From positions 28,278,682 to 28,342,681 of the forward strand of contig NC_080171.1 in the NCBI RefSeq assembly GCF_950295315.1: a stretch of DNA of 64,000 bases. The letters are read 5' to 3'. Under the pieces are notes generated by a model. The model saw only the letters and a list, made by a program, of their open reading frames with translations. It did not search any database and was not told the origin of the DNA. The position numbers and the translations under genes are program-made. This DNA comes from Erinaceus europaeus (Eukaryota; Chordata; Mammalia; Eulipotyphla; Erinaceidae). This document shows positions 40,851-51,445 of this stretch, one piece after another; within the stretch, counting starts at the first letter, position 1, and each line of letters begins with the position of its first letter.

Positions 40851-41308
40851 CCAGCCCTCTCCAAGGGACCCACAAACACAAAGAGGCCCAGGTTGCTCAA
40901 ATTCTTTATGTGAAAGAGTAAAAAGACTAGATGTAGGGATACAGGGGGAGGGGAACCCCAAGCTTCATCCACACTCTGCAGGAGGGGTTCCTGAAGGTAC
41001 AGAGGAGTGCAGTGTCCTTGTCCTAGAAGGAGGGGAGACAGTGAGGACAGGTTGGGAAGGGCTGCACTAGGGGACCAGAAGCTGGGCTCTGGGCAGCCAG
41101 GGGGACCTTCACAGGTCTCCTGAGAGGCTCTTACTCCAAGGGAAGGCAATCAGGTGACCAGACTGGAAGGGGAAGGATATGCCACCCTGGTGTTTTGGTG
41201 AGTCCAGGGAGCAAGCGGTGTTTCCAAGCCCTGGAGCAGGAATAAAGACCATGTGCTCCTTAGGCCCTTCTGACTGCAACTGCTTTCTTCATGGTGTCCA
41301 CACTCACC

Positions 41309-43436
41309 CTAATCTCTCTGCAGGGAGCAGGTCTCTGTAGGAAAAGGAAGAGCAATTCAGAGATCCCCAAGCAGCTCCAGCTTCTCAAATGAGCCCAGAG
41401 CAGACCAGAACCCAGCCCTGCAGCCCCTGTGCAAAGGATAGAGCTGGCAGTGGGGGTATCTTACCTATTTGCTTGGGGACAAAGATGTCCAAGCCAAAAC
41501 CCTTGGCCTTGACATCCAGCTTGAACTCTGCCAGAGCTGCTGGGTTTTCCTCAGGATCCCTTCCTGTAGAAAACAGGGAGAAGGGAAGTTAGGGGCAGAG
41601 TAGAGGGTAGCCCTTGTCATCTGGGGGACAATTCAATGATCCTGATCCTGGAAGTGTTAGGAGCTGGGGACAAAGACACAGCATGGGGGTGCGGCAGGCC
41701 CCATCTCAGAGCACCCTGGGGCTCAGGCAGCAGGATGTGGGCTGGAGCCTCTTCACTGAATAGAGAAACCACTGGTCACCCCCCAAATTGTCCCCAGGAT
41801 TTGTGTCCAAGAGGAGTGTCTGTGGGGACAACCATCAAATGGGTTACCCCAGAGACTGGTCAGCAAAAGAAGTCTCAGGAAAGGGAGGATCAGACCCATG
41901 GAGCAATGCTCACCCAGAAGATCCGCCTGTCTGAACTGTTTCCCTAAGAGTACGCCTTCACAGTACAGCATGTAGTGATCCTCCATGTGTGATGAAATGA
42001 ATGACATTACAAAATGGCCTTCATCTGTGCATAATCAGGGGACGGGAAAATAGGCTGAGGTGACAACTCTGTCACTCATTCCTATCTTTAGGGTGCAGGT
42101 GGAGGGAAAGTGGAGGTCAGTGGTCCAAAAAGATGGGGCTGCCCAGAATATGCATACTGTCCCTTCCACTCCCCTTAGCATGTGGGACACTGCCTCCCTA
42201 TCCCCCAAGATAGGGGTAACCCCCCCATTATGGTCCTGATACTCACAAGCTAAATACTTTCCTGGTTTATCAGTTTTCTTTAACATCTGTGTAATCTCAT
42301 GGCACTGACCATCAACCCTGAAACATAGATACTATGTGACCAGGCCCCATGAGGCCCCCACTTTGGAAACACAATCTAGTGGGTGCCCTAACACCCTGAT
42401 GCCTCCTGCCTGAGCACCCTCAGGGGGTCTTTCCATCACAAGGTCACTCCCTGCCTCTCCCATGGGGCAAGAGCTCTGGACACCTCCTCCTGGTAACTGC
42501 CCTCCCAGACCCCTCACAGGAGGGAGTCAGGTCCCCAGGCTACACTCAGGTGTGAGTCCACTGACCCCAACTCTGTCCCAGTGCACCCAGCTGCCCTCAC
42601 CTCTGAGATGTGTGGGTCAAGCCCCAACCCTGGCCTTTGTCACCCAGGGAAGCTGGACTCCAGGTCTTGGGGAAATCCAGCCCTCAGCTCATTGCCAGCT
42701 CAGGGCTCCCATAGGCCAGCACCCAAAGTCAAGATGTGAGCACAGACACAGCACAGGAGATAACATAGGAGCAGGAGGGCACACAGCCTGACACAGGCCT
42801 CTGACACAGGTCTCTCCCGTCCTCTGATACCTCTACCTGGTCTGCTAGGCCACTAGGCATGTGTCCCTCAGACAGCTGAGAAGCTTGGGGGTCTGGATCT
42901 CCAGATGTTGGCTTTCCAGGTCTGAGAAGGGCCACCAGGAGGGAGCAGGTGCAGGACAAGTACTCACAGTATGGCACAATTGAGTTCCAGGTTGCCTCCC
43001 TCCAGGAGGGTCAAGGTCAGGGGTGTCACAGCTTCCAACTTCTTCCTAGGAAACTCCTGGTTTTCAGCCATGGCCTTCAGATACCACTTCCCTGACAACT
43101 GGACATAGTGCAGCCCATCAGTTCCTCTCTGGGCCTCCCCTCTCCACTTTACAACCCTGGGCTCCACCCCAGCCCCGAGCAGAAACTCAGTAGTCCCAGC
43201 CACCACCCCAAACACCAGCAACCAGCTCCTCACTTGAAGCAAAAGGCTTTGTTTGCTCTGTTTTACCACTGTCTAGAGGCTGGGGCAATTCCTCACCCTA
43301 AAGTGAGGTTTCCCACCTCTGCTCACTCTGCCCCCCTGAACCTCACATCCATAATCTCCTCCTTAGAAGCCTGGACATGTCCAGCCTGCAGGGCCGCTAC
43401 AAGGCTGAGGCCAAAGGCCAGGAACAGGGTCCTCAT
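41309..43436 (-). CDS. LCN1: Tear lipocalin (von Ebner gland protein, Can f 1 type)
   Basis: Secreted lipid carrier of tears, saliva and tongue glands. Coding exons, minus strand: 43347-43436, 42968-43098, 42247-42317, 41914-42024, 41465-41563 and 41309-41334 (90, 131, 71, 111, 99, 26 nt), all GT-AG and in phase, giving 175 residues, against 176 for the human protein. The signal peptide is [18 protein letters not shown]. Exon 2 has [17 protein letters not shown] and LEGGNLE; exon 3 [19 protein letters not shown]; exon 4 [16 protein letters not shown]; exon 5 [15 protein letters not shown]; exon 6 ETCSLQRD. The two disulphide cysteines (GQC and ETC) are present. A donor-like GGTGAGT follows the stop at once, so a non-coding last exon downstream is likely (about 40890-41000; CATAAA at about 40890 may be its poly(A) signal). 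Confidence 0.95.
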
Positions 43437-43512
43437 TTCAGGTGCTGCTTGAGGCTGCTCACAATAGTGTGCTGGGTTTGAGGAGGCTGTGTCAGCACAG
43501 CCCCAACATGCC

Positions 43513-43520
43513 ATTTATAC
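43513..43520 (-). promoter_or_regulatory. TATA box of LCN1
   Basis: GTATAAAT on the minus strand, about 77 bp before the ATG. Confidence 0.78.
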
Positions 43521-44019
43521 CCTTCACATCAGGGTCTCCAGGGGATCTTGGCCCAGACTTTGGACCCATCCTTTCCTGGCCTTTACCTGGGCCAATTCTG
43601 CAGTGGAGCAGAAAAAGTCCCATTATTGTTGGATGTAACTGAATAGCCTCCCAGGGTCAGGAGGCATCACGTGTTTGCAGGATGGATTCATGGGTGGCAT
43701 CTAGAAGGAGGTGACTCAGAGTGGGTGTGGGAAGACTTCCTGAGGGGGATGTGCTGGTGCATCTGCCACATCCAGGGGGACTTAGGTGTCCCACAGGTGT
43801 GGACTTCTGACTTCCTGTTAGAGAAGCTATCCTGTCAGACCTGAGGGTTGATCTTGCCCTGGAGTAAGGTGGGTGCCCCTGCTTAGAACTTAGATCGTCC
43901 TGACACTCCTAGGGACATGGTTTCATGGTAAATGCCCTCAGAATAACAGATGATGAAACTGTCCTTAGTGCAGAAAATTGGTGTGTTCCTCAAAGTTCTG
44001 ACAGAAATGGAACATGGAA
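43521..44019. other. Upstream flank of LCN1
   Basis: Unique sequence expected to hold the LCN1 promoter. No further feature recognised. Confidence 0.4.
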
Positions 44020-44021
44020 GG

Positions 44022-44365
44022 GGGTTGGGCAGTAGTGCAGTGGGTTAAGCTCACATGGCACAAAGCGCAAGAACCGGGTAAGGATCCCAGTTTGAGCCAC
44101 AGGCTCTCCACCTGCAGGAGGGTCACTTCATGGATGGTGAAGCAAGTCTGCAGGTGTCTGTCTTTCTTTTCTCCTCTCTGTCTCCCTTCCTCTCTAAATT
44201 TATCTTTGTCCTATCCAACAACAACAGCAATGACAATAATAATAATGACAACAAGGGTAACAATAAAAGAAACAAAATGGGAAAAGTGGCCTCCAGGAGC
44301 AGTGGGTTCATAGTGCAGGCACCAAGCCCCAGCAATAACCCTGGAGGCAGGGGAAAAAAATAAGA
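44022..44365 (+). repeat. SINE (type B, long), sense
   Basis: 'gcagtagtgcagtgggttaagc', body, 'caacaacaacagcaatgac', then 'ggcctccaggagcagtgggttc' and 'aataaccctggaggc'. Confidence 0.92.
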
Positions 44366-44379
44366 AAAGGAACATGAAT

Positions 44380-44615
44380 ATGGGTAAGCTCATACCTGAG
44401 GCTACAAAAGCTGCATGTTCAGTCCTCAACACCAGCCACTGTCGGAGCTCAGCAGGTCCCTGGTGGCTCTCGCTCTCTCTCTCTTACTCTCTCTCTCCCT
44501 CTCTTCCTCTTCCTCTCCCTCTCTTCCTCTTCCTCTCCCTCTCCATCTCCCTCCCCCTCTCTCTCCCACTCCTTCTTCCTCTCTCTCTCTCTACCTCCCT
44601 CTCTCCATCTTCTTT
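44380..44615 (+). repeat. SINE (type D) with long (CT)n tract
   Basis: 'aagctcatacctgaggctac' and 'gttcagtcctcaacacc' head the repeat; 44472-44612 is CT/TCCTCT simple sequence. Confidence 0.7.
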
Positions 44616-44945
44616 GTCAAAATAATGCAATGAGCTCACTGTGTACTAGAGATACAGAACAATGATCAGGTGCTGTCTTACCTCTTTTAAAGGAAAAAAA
44701 GTCTGCTTTGCATGCAGCCACCAGAGTGTCGGGGTACAGCAGAAAAAGGCCTGTGTGTGCCTGAGGCTGCTTCCAGGAAAGCCACTGTGTGCTCTGGCTC
44801 TTCCTCCCCAGTTGTACCCACTCCTTAGACATAGCACCCTTTGTCCTGGTGTTGGCTCCAAGTGACAGGAATGTCACACAGGCAGCAGCAAAAACAAAAA
44901 GATAACTCCCTTCCTCACTTCATGCACAACTTCAGTAGATTAAAA
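44616..44945. repeat. Block similar to 48000-48300
   Basis: 'gcatgcagccaccagagtg', 'ctgaggctgcttccaggaaagccactgtgtgctc' and 'ttgtcctggtgttggctcca' recur in order at 48108-48265. This is a small dispersed duplication of unknown origin with no coding sign. Confidence 0.7.
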
Positions 44946-44954
44946 GGTTACATA

Positions 44955-45085
44955 TAGTTCTGGGGGAATAGTATTGTGGTTATTATGGTTATACAAAAAG
45001 ACTTTCATGCCTGAGGCTCCAATGAGGCCAGGTTCAATCTGCTGCACCACCCTAAGCCAGAGTTGAGCAGTGTTCTCAGTTCTGC
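44955..45085 (+). repeat. SINE (type D), sense
   Basis: 'tttcatgcctgaggctcc', 'aggttcaatctgctgcaccacc', 'ccagagttgagcagtgttct'. Confidence 0.8.
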
Positions 45086-45560
45086 TTAGGCCCATACTTC
45101 CTCTCCTTGGCAACTCAGTATGTGTGTGCTGTTCCCATGGTAACCACTCCAAAATCTCTGATATATCTCCCTTCCAGATCCAGCCCACTGCAGAGCCACA
45201 TCCAGTAATCTCATAAGAATGTGCAGGCTGACCTTCAGGAATGAAAGTGAGTTTTGAATCCTCACACTGACTCAAAGGCAGGATCAACTTTCCGTTCTCT
45301 TTGTAAGAAAGAGATTTGACCTTTGTTTAAACCATTCAGCCGTATGAGGGAGGGGAAGGTGACTCTTGGAAATTTAAGCATGACTTCTGATTCCCCTCTA
45401 AGTCGACTACAGCTGGCCACTGCTGTTCACAGGGGATGAATCCAGGCACTAGACCCCATATCCATGTGTACTGGAGTGCCACACGTTAACTCTACAAAGC
45501 CTAAAGCTTCATATCTATGGCTGACCAGATCCATGAATTTGAAATCCAAGGCTACACATA
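45086..45560. other. Intergenic, nothing assigned
   Basis: No gene or repeat recognised with confidence; 45420-45560 may be the decayed interior of the MER2 remnant that follows. Confidence 0.35.
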
Positions 45561-45564
45561 GTGC

Positions 45565-45645
45565 AAACTGCATTTATTGAAAACAACCTGTGTTTAAGTG
45601 ACTCCCACCATTCAAACCTTTGTTGTTAAGGGCCCACTGTAGTAG
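45565..45645 (+). mobile_element. MER2/Tigger-type DNA transposon remnant
   Basis: 'catttattgaaaac', 'tgtttaagtgactccc', 'ttcaaacctttgttgtt' and 'agggcccactgta' follow the 3' end of the mammalian MER2 (Tigger2) consensus as I remember it. Ancient. Confidence 0.6.
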
Positions 45646-46014
45646 AAAGTCAGTTTCATAGATGTGGATGTGGTATCAGGGGCTGCAGCTCAAAGATACT
45701 AGAGAGAGAAGCTCGGCGAGGGAGTGCACCAGGCAACACCAAATATTATAGTTTTTCTTGGATTTGAGGGTGTTTATGGTTGTTATCAGTATTTTAATGT
45801 GTTTCATTATTTCCCCCCACTCCAAGTATTTATTTTCACATCAAATTTTGATCTTTTTCTTTTTGGAAATTCTTAAATAAGTCCAGGATCAGAAAGCTAC
45901 CTCACCAACTAGGGCATTTTCCTTGCCACATTCTTGACCCAGATGGAGCCCTGGTACCACATGGAGAGTGCCACATTGGTGTTGGGGAAGCGCCAGTGCT
46001 GCAGTAACTCTCCC
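45646..46014. other. Intergenic, nothing assigned
   Basis: AT-rich. A faint SINE lies at 45890-46010 before a CT-rich run. Confidence 0.35.
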
Positions 46015-46050
46015 TTTCTCTCTCTTTCTCTCTCTCTCTCTTTCTCTCCC

Positions 46051-46097
<47 letters not shown>
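46015..46097. repeat. (CT)n then (TG)n compound microsatellite
   Basis: CT/TTTC tract at 46015-46050 followed by TG dinucleotides at 46054-46097. Confidence 0.95.
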
Positions 46098-46098
<1 letters not shown>

Positions 46099-46138
46099 TC
46101 ACTCACTTGATATCTTTATCTGAATTTAAAAAAATGGC

Positions 46139-46488
46139 GGGGGTTGGGCAGTGGTGCCGTGGGTTAAGCGCATGTGGCGCAAGGCACAGGGACCAGCATA
46201 AGGATCCTGGCTAGAGCCCCCGGCTCCCCACCTGCAGGGGAGTCACTTCACAGGTGGTGAAGCAGGTCTGCAGGTGTCTATCTTTCTCTCCCCCTCTCTG
46301 TCTTCCCCTCCTCTCTCCATTTCTCTCTGTCCTATCCAACAACAAACAACATCAACAATGGCAAAAATAATAACCACAACGAGGCTACAACAACAAGGGT
46401 AACAAAAGGGGGAAAAAATGGCCTCCAGGAGCCGTGGATTCATAGTGCAGGCACCGAGCCCAGCAATAACCCTGGAGGAAAAAAAAAT
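46139..46488 (+). repeat. SINE (type B, long), sense
   Basis: 'gcagtggtgccgtgggttaagc', body, 'caacaaacaacatcaac', 'ggcctccaggagccgtggattc' and A-rich end. Confidence 0.93.
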
Positions 46489-46574
46489 GGCCTGGAGCAC
46501 TGAAAGTGCACATGTATGAAGCCCTGGAAATACCAAAAAGTAGATAAGCTCCAAATTTCACATCAATTCTGAGT

Positions 46575-47255
46575 CTCATCTTTACTACACTGCTGGTGGG
46601 AATGCAAACTGGTGTAGCCCCTTAGGAAGACTATAAGAGAGTCTTTAAACAAATAAAAATGAAATTACCTTATGATCCAGCAATACCACTTTTAGGCATT
46701 TATCCAAAGGACATTAAAACACAGATTCAAAAGGACATATGCACCCCTATGTTCATAGCTGCAGTATTCACAATAGCCAAAGAGTGGAAGCAGCCTAAAT
46801 GTCCACCAACAGATGACTGGCTAAAGAAGTTATGGGATCTGTATCCCATGGGATAGTACTCTCTGTCCTATCAAATAAAATAGAAAGATGACATTGTGTC
46901 CTTTGGGACCAAATGGAAGGTGATATGCTTGGTGAAGTAAGTAAAAAGAAATATAAATTCTGATGGTTTCACTCATATATGGAGTCTAGAGAACAGATAC
47001 ATAGGAATTTGCAAAAGAGAAAGAGGAGGAGGAGGGAGAGGAGAGAGAAAAGGAGGAAGAGGAAAGAAAAAAGAAAAAAGAACCAGAAGCAAACAAACTG
47101 TTTCTAAAAATTTGTGACAAGTATGGTGGTTATCTTTGGGAGATAGAAGGGTAAGGACATAGAACTTTGGTAGTGGGTGTGGTGTGGAAATACACACTGT
47201 AATCTTATAACCTTATAACGTATTACTAATCACAAATTAAAATTAAACAGGATTC
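46575..47255 (+). mobile_element. L1 fragment: end of ORF2 and 3' UTR, sense
   Basis: The frame at 46659-46856 encodes the conserved ORF2 C-terminal text [15 protein letters not shown] and FIAAVFTIAKEWKQPKCP. An A/G-rich 3' UTR follows (47015-47100). It is older than the 51.5-kb L1 and 5'-truncated. Confidence 0.92.
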
Positions 47256-47295
47256 TGAGTTCCATGAAGCCCACCTACCTGAAGTTTTGTCTGTA

Positions 47296-47583
47296 TTATT
47301 ATTATATCATTATTATCACCACCAGGGTTATTGCTGAGCTCAGTGCCAGCACTATGAATTCACCACTCTTAGCAGTCATTTTTTTCCCTTGTCTATTTTA
47401 TTTGATAAAACAGAGAGAAATTGAAAGGGGAGAAGAGAGAGGGAGAGAAAAAGATAGACACCTGCAGACCTACTACACCATTCATGAAGCTTCCTCCTGA
47501 AGGTAGGAGCAAGCTTCACTAGTCTTTGCTGATAGTAATGTGTGGTAATGTGTGTGCTCAACCAGGTGTACTACCACCTGGCC
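47296..47583 (-). repeat. SINE (type B/A hybrid), antisense
   Basis: 'caccagggttattgctgagctcagtg', 'gataaaacagagagaaattg' and inverted head 'caaccaggtgtactaccacctgg'. Confidence 0.85.
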
Positions 47584-48705
47584 ATTTACTTGTCTTTTAA
47601 AAATACACTGCAACTAATACATACAATTTAAACACATCGAGGTTTTGTAGATCAGCCGGGGTAGGGGGTGGCAAAGGTGTGGGGGTGGGGAGGAGTGATA
47701 CTTCATTGCCCCCTTTCTTCTGCAGTATTTCCTGGCTGGCAAAGGGAGAAGGCTCTACTTGCACATTCACAGAAAGGGAGATACTGTGAACCATGGGTCC
47801 TGTTAGTTCTCTGGAAGCCCATGCAGACCATCAACAGAGGGCTCACCACAGTAACCCCACATTCCCTGCCTAGGTTCGGCTTTCTGGTCCCATATGATTG
47901 TCCATCTCCCTCCCATGTGATCATCAGGCCCCTGGCATCTTGAGAGGCCCAGCAAAGTTGCAGCTCCTCAGAAGAAAGTATGACTGCCTTGCCTTTAGCA
48001 GCCAGCAGCCTTGTTCAGGCCTCCCCTGTCACACTGCAGGGCAAGCCATCCGGGTTCCAGCCTCTCCCACCTGCCCCCCACAAAGCTCCCTGGCTTTGGC
48101 CAGGAGCTGCCATGCAGCCATCAGAGCCCCAGAGTGCAGCAGGGAGAGGTCTGTGTGTGCCTGAATCTGCTTCCAGGAAGGCCACTGTGTGCTCTGGCTC
48201 TTCCTCCCCAGTTGTTCCCACTCCTTTGACACAGGGCCCTTTGTCCTGGTGTTGGCACCATGTCACAGTGAATGTCATACAAGCAAGATTGTGCCTTGAG
48301 GCCACCTGGGCCTGGGGCCTGCCCGCCAGGTAGATGCTAAGGCTGTGGCTCCCTGGGGATAGCTTGCCAACTATCCCTCACCCCCCACCCATACAGGCAG
48401 GTAGGGGTGACTCAGGATGTCCTCACAGTCCCTCAGAGAAAGGGTCCCTTAAGGGAATCTATGAAGGGGTCTTCTGAAGGTTGGCATCTCCCAGGTCTGA
48501 GCTCTAGTAGCTGAGGGCTGGACATGTGGCATGGGCTTCAGGCAGGACAGTCTTGGCATTAAAGGGTGTCACTCTTGGGACACTGTGGTCAGCCAGGGTC
48601 CCAATGCACAAACTGGGGTGCATCCTGACACCCTGAACTGTGGACAGGCTGAGAGGACCCTTCCTCTGGGAGTCAGGTCTAAATGGGGCTGGGAGGGATG
48701 AGGGC
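47584..48705. other. Intergenic; includes block duplicated at 44700
   Basis: 48108-48265 matches 44715-44870. Unsupported open frames on both strands are not called. Confidence 0.45.
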
Positions 48706-48709
48706 CATC

Positions 48710-48717
48710 ACACACAC

Positions 48718-48754
<37 letters not shown>
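48710..48754. repeat. (CA)n microsatellite
   Basis: CA run. Confidence 0.95.
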
Positions 48755-48757
<3 letters not shown>

Positions 48758-48769
48758 CAGGAAGATACT

Positions 48770-48972
48770 TTTTTTTAAATTTATTTTTATTGGATAGAGT
48801 CAGCCAGAAATCAAAAGGAATGGGGAGATAGGGAGAGAGACAGAGAGACGCCTGCAGCCTTGCTTCACCACACATAAAGCTTTCCCTCTGCAGGTGGGGA
48901 CTGGGGGCTTGAGCCCAGGACCTTGCACACTGTTACGTGTGCATTCAACCAGGTGTGCCACCATCCGGCCCC
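48770..48972 (-). repeat. SINE (type A), antisense
   Basis: 'ttgcttcaccacacataaagctt', 'ctgcaggtggggactgggggcttgag' and inverted head 'caaccaggtgtgccaccatcc'. Confidence 0.9.
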
Positions 48973-49297
48973 AGGAAGATACTTCTATGAAATCTCCTCA
49001 GGACCCAGAGCCAGGACAAAAAGAGTCAAAGGGTGGGTAGACACAGAAGAGGATACTCTCTAGAGTGCAGGTCCCACCCAGCTGAGGTCTCTCCCTTTAT
49101 ATCAGCAGCACCTACCTCACTCAGGAAGGTGGGTCTAGGAGGCATGAGGGAGACCCTGCTAGGTCCTTCATCAGAGACTGTCCGCTGGGTGTAAGTCAGG
49201 ACAATCCTTCTATGGGTAGGGACAGGACTACAGAAAAGTTATATGATGCAAAACAATCTTGTGGTGAACTCTGAGCACAGGTAGAGATGAGAATGGG
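48973..49297. other. Intergenic, nothing assigned
   Basis: Short unique stretch. Confidence 0.35.
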
Positions 49298-49400
49298 ACT
49301 CTTTTTAAAGATTTTATCTATTAATGAGAGAAAGAACCAGAGCATCACTCTGGTGCCAGGGAGTGAACTTGGGATCTCATGCTTGAGAGTTCATAGTTCA
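49298..49400 (-). repeat. SINE (type C), antisense, truncated
   Basis: 'ttaaagattttatctattaatgag', 'gtgaacttgggatctcatgcttgag'. It is interrupted by the next SINE; its remainder ('agagtccatggttctaccactgcaccacctccc') reappears at 49668-49705. Confidence 0.8.
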
Positions 49401-49401
49401 G

Positions 49402-49667
49402 GCCAGGTAGTGGTGCATCTGCAAGGCAGCTATGCTCACCACTATACCACCAACGCCTCCTGAGTGGCGCACCTGGTTAAGTGTACACACATGCAAGTAC
49501 CCAGGTTCAAGTTCAAGCTTCTACTCCCCACCTACCAGAGGAAGGCTTCACAAGTGGTGAAGGAGGGCTGCAAATGTCTCTCTGTTTCTCTCCCTCTCTG
49601 TCTCCCCTCCCCTTTCAATTTCATTCTGTCTCTATCCAATAAAAATAAATAAACAAATATTAAATAA
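49402..49667 (+). repeat. SINEs (type A), sense, nested in the type C SINE
   Basis: A short head copy ('ggccaggtagtggtgcatctg') and then a full copy from about 49460 ('gagtggcgcacctggtt'), ending 'aataaaaataaataaacaaa'. Confidence 0.82.
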
Positions 49668-49761
49668 GAGAGTCCATGGTTCTACCACTGCACCACCTCC
49701 CAGACTGTAGGAGTGAAATTCTTGATGCCAGTCTTATATACAATGGTGAAATTTCTCAAAC

Positions 49762-50005
49762 AGGGAGTCAGGCTGTAGTGCAACAGGCTAAGTGCAAGGA
49801 CCGGTGTAAGGATCCCACCTGCAGGGGAGTTGCTTCACAAGTGGTGAAGCAGGTCTCAGATGTCTGTCTTTCTCTCCCCCTCTCTGTCTTCCCCTCCTCT
49901 CACCATTTCTCTCTGTCCTATCCAACAACAACAACAACAATAACTATAACAATAAAAAACAACAAGGGCAACAAAAGGGAATAAATAAATAATTTTTTTT
50001 AATTT
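49762..50005 (+). repeat. SINE (type B), sense, head shortened
   Basis: 'gagtcaggctgtagtgcaacag', 'caaggaccggtgtaaggatccc', body and 'caacaacaacaacaataac' tail. Confidence 0.88.
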
Positions 50006-50117
50006 CTCAAACAACCAAAAGACTCAATCTACAGTCATGAGGTGGGATTATTCCAGGTTTGATTGGAAATATTTTACCATAATTTATCAATTTGAGGGGG
50101 TGGCAGAAGCAATCTTT

Positions 50118-50395
50118 TTTTTTTCTTTTTTACCTCTAGGGTTATCATTGGAGCTCGGTGTAAGCGCTACAAATCCACTGCTCCTGATGACATTTTTTCC
50201 ACTTTATTAGATAAGACAGAGAGAAGAGGGGAAGGTAGAGAGAGAGAAATATAGACACATGCAGACCTGATTCATCACTTGCAAAGCATCCCTCTTGTAG
50301 GAGGGAAGCTGGGGGCTCAACCGTGGATCCTTGCTCAGGTCCTTATGCTTCGCACTATGTTTGCTTAACCGGGTGAGCCACTGCCTGACGCCCAA
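50118..50395 (-). repeat. SINE (type B), antisense
   Basis: 'acctctagggttatcattgg', 'attagataagacagagag', and inverted head 'aaccgggtgagccactgcctg'. Confidence 0.85.
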
Positions 50396-50691
50396 AGCAA
50401 ATCATTTTCCACATTAAGGTCCATGTGAAAATAGATAGGCCTCTTTCTTGTGTTCTAGTCACTTCCCAGTCCTGAATGCAATGCTTTGGGTGACTGTCCC
50501 CACCAATAAAACATGACACAGTGACAGAAAGACTGCCCTCTGTAGGGAACTGAATAGGAGAGGATTTGAAACTCCTGCTTTCCAAGCAACATTTTCTGTG
50601 TTGCATAATCAGGATCTGAAAAAGTTATTCATATTCAGTAGGTGCTAATCTACGTACATCACAGCTTTCCATTCTTTAAAAAATTCATATA

Positions 50692-50915
50692 TAGGGTCCA
50701 GGTGGTGGCGCACCTGGTTGAGCACACATTACAGTGTGTAAGGACCCAGGTTCAAGGCCCTGGTCCCCACTTGCAGGAGGAAAGCTTCACAAGTGGTGAA
50801 ACAGGGCTGTAGGTGTCTCTCTGTCTCTCTCCCTCTCTATCATGCCCTTCCCTCTCAATTTCTGGCTGTTTCTATCCAATAAATAAAGAAATATAATAAA
50901 AAATTAAAAATAAAT
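50692..50915 (+). repeat. SINE (type A), sense
   Basis: 'ggtccaggtggtggcgcacctgg', 'ggttcaaggccctggtcccc', tail 'tatccaataaataaag'. Confidence 0.93.
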
Positions 50916-50937
50916 TCATATATGTGAGTGAATTACC

Positions 50938-51130
50938 TGGGAGATACATGGTGGCAGTATAGCAGAATTGCATGCCTAAGTCCCCAGAGGTTCCAGGTTC
51001 GATACCTGGCACCACCATATGCCAGAGCTGAGCAGTGCTCTAGTCTCTTACTTAAGAAAAATAAATGAATCTGACAATAAAATCCTTTAAAACAACAACT
51101 CCTCAATAAAGTAAAATTAAATTGAAATAA
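50938..51130 (+). repeat. SINE (type D), sense
   Basis: 'ttgcatgcctaagtcccc', 'aggttcgatacctggcaccacc', 'ccagagctgagcagtgctct', A-rich tail. Confidence 0.85.
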
Positions 51131-51159
51131 AATCTTCTTCTAAAAAAGAAATTTGTTAT

Positions 51160-51445
51160 CGAAAGTCAGGCGGTAGCATAGCTGGTTAAGTGCACGTGGC
51201 ACAGAAGGATCCTGATTCAAGCCCCAGCTCCACCCCTGCAGGGGAGTCGCTTCACAGGCACTGAAGCAGGTCTGTAGGTATCTATCTTTCTCTCCCTTTC
51301 TCTGTCTTCCCCTACTCTCTACATTTCTCTCTGTCCTATACAATGACAACATCAATAACAACAATAACTACAACAACAATGAAAAACAACAAGGGAAACA
51401 AAAGGAAAAATAAATTAATTAATTTTAAAAATTAAAAAAAAAAGA
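51160..51445 (+). repeat. SINE (type B), sense
   Basis: 'gtcaggcggtagcatagctggttaag', body, 'caacatcaataacaac' and A-rich end. A short GATA run follows at 51463-51478. Confidence 0.9.

Larger units (their letters stand above)
38778..41050. repeat. Segmental duplication, copy B (pair 27949-32450)
   Basis: See copy A. Best-preserved block: 39990-40430, near-identical by eye to 29126-29560. The right part runs into the 3' side of LCN1, so the duplicated unit came from the LCN1 downstream region or the reverse. Confidence 0.8.
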
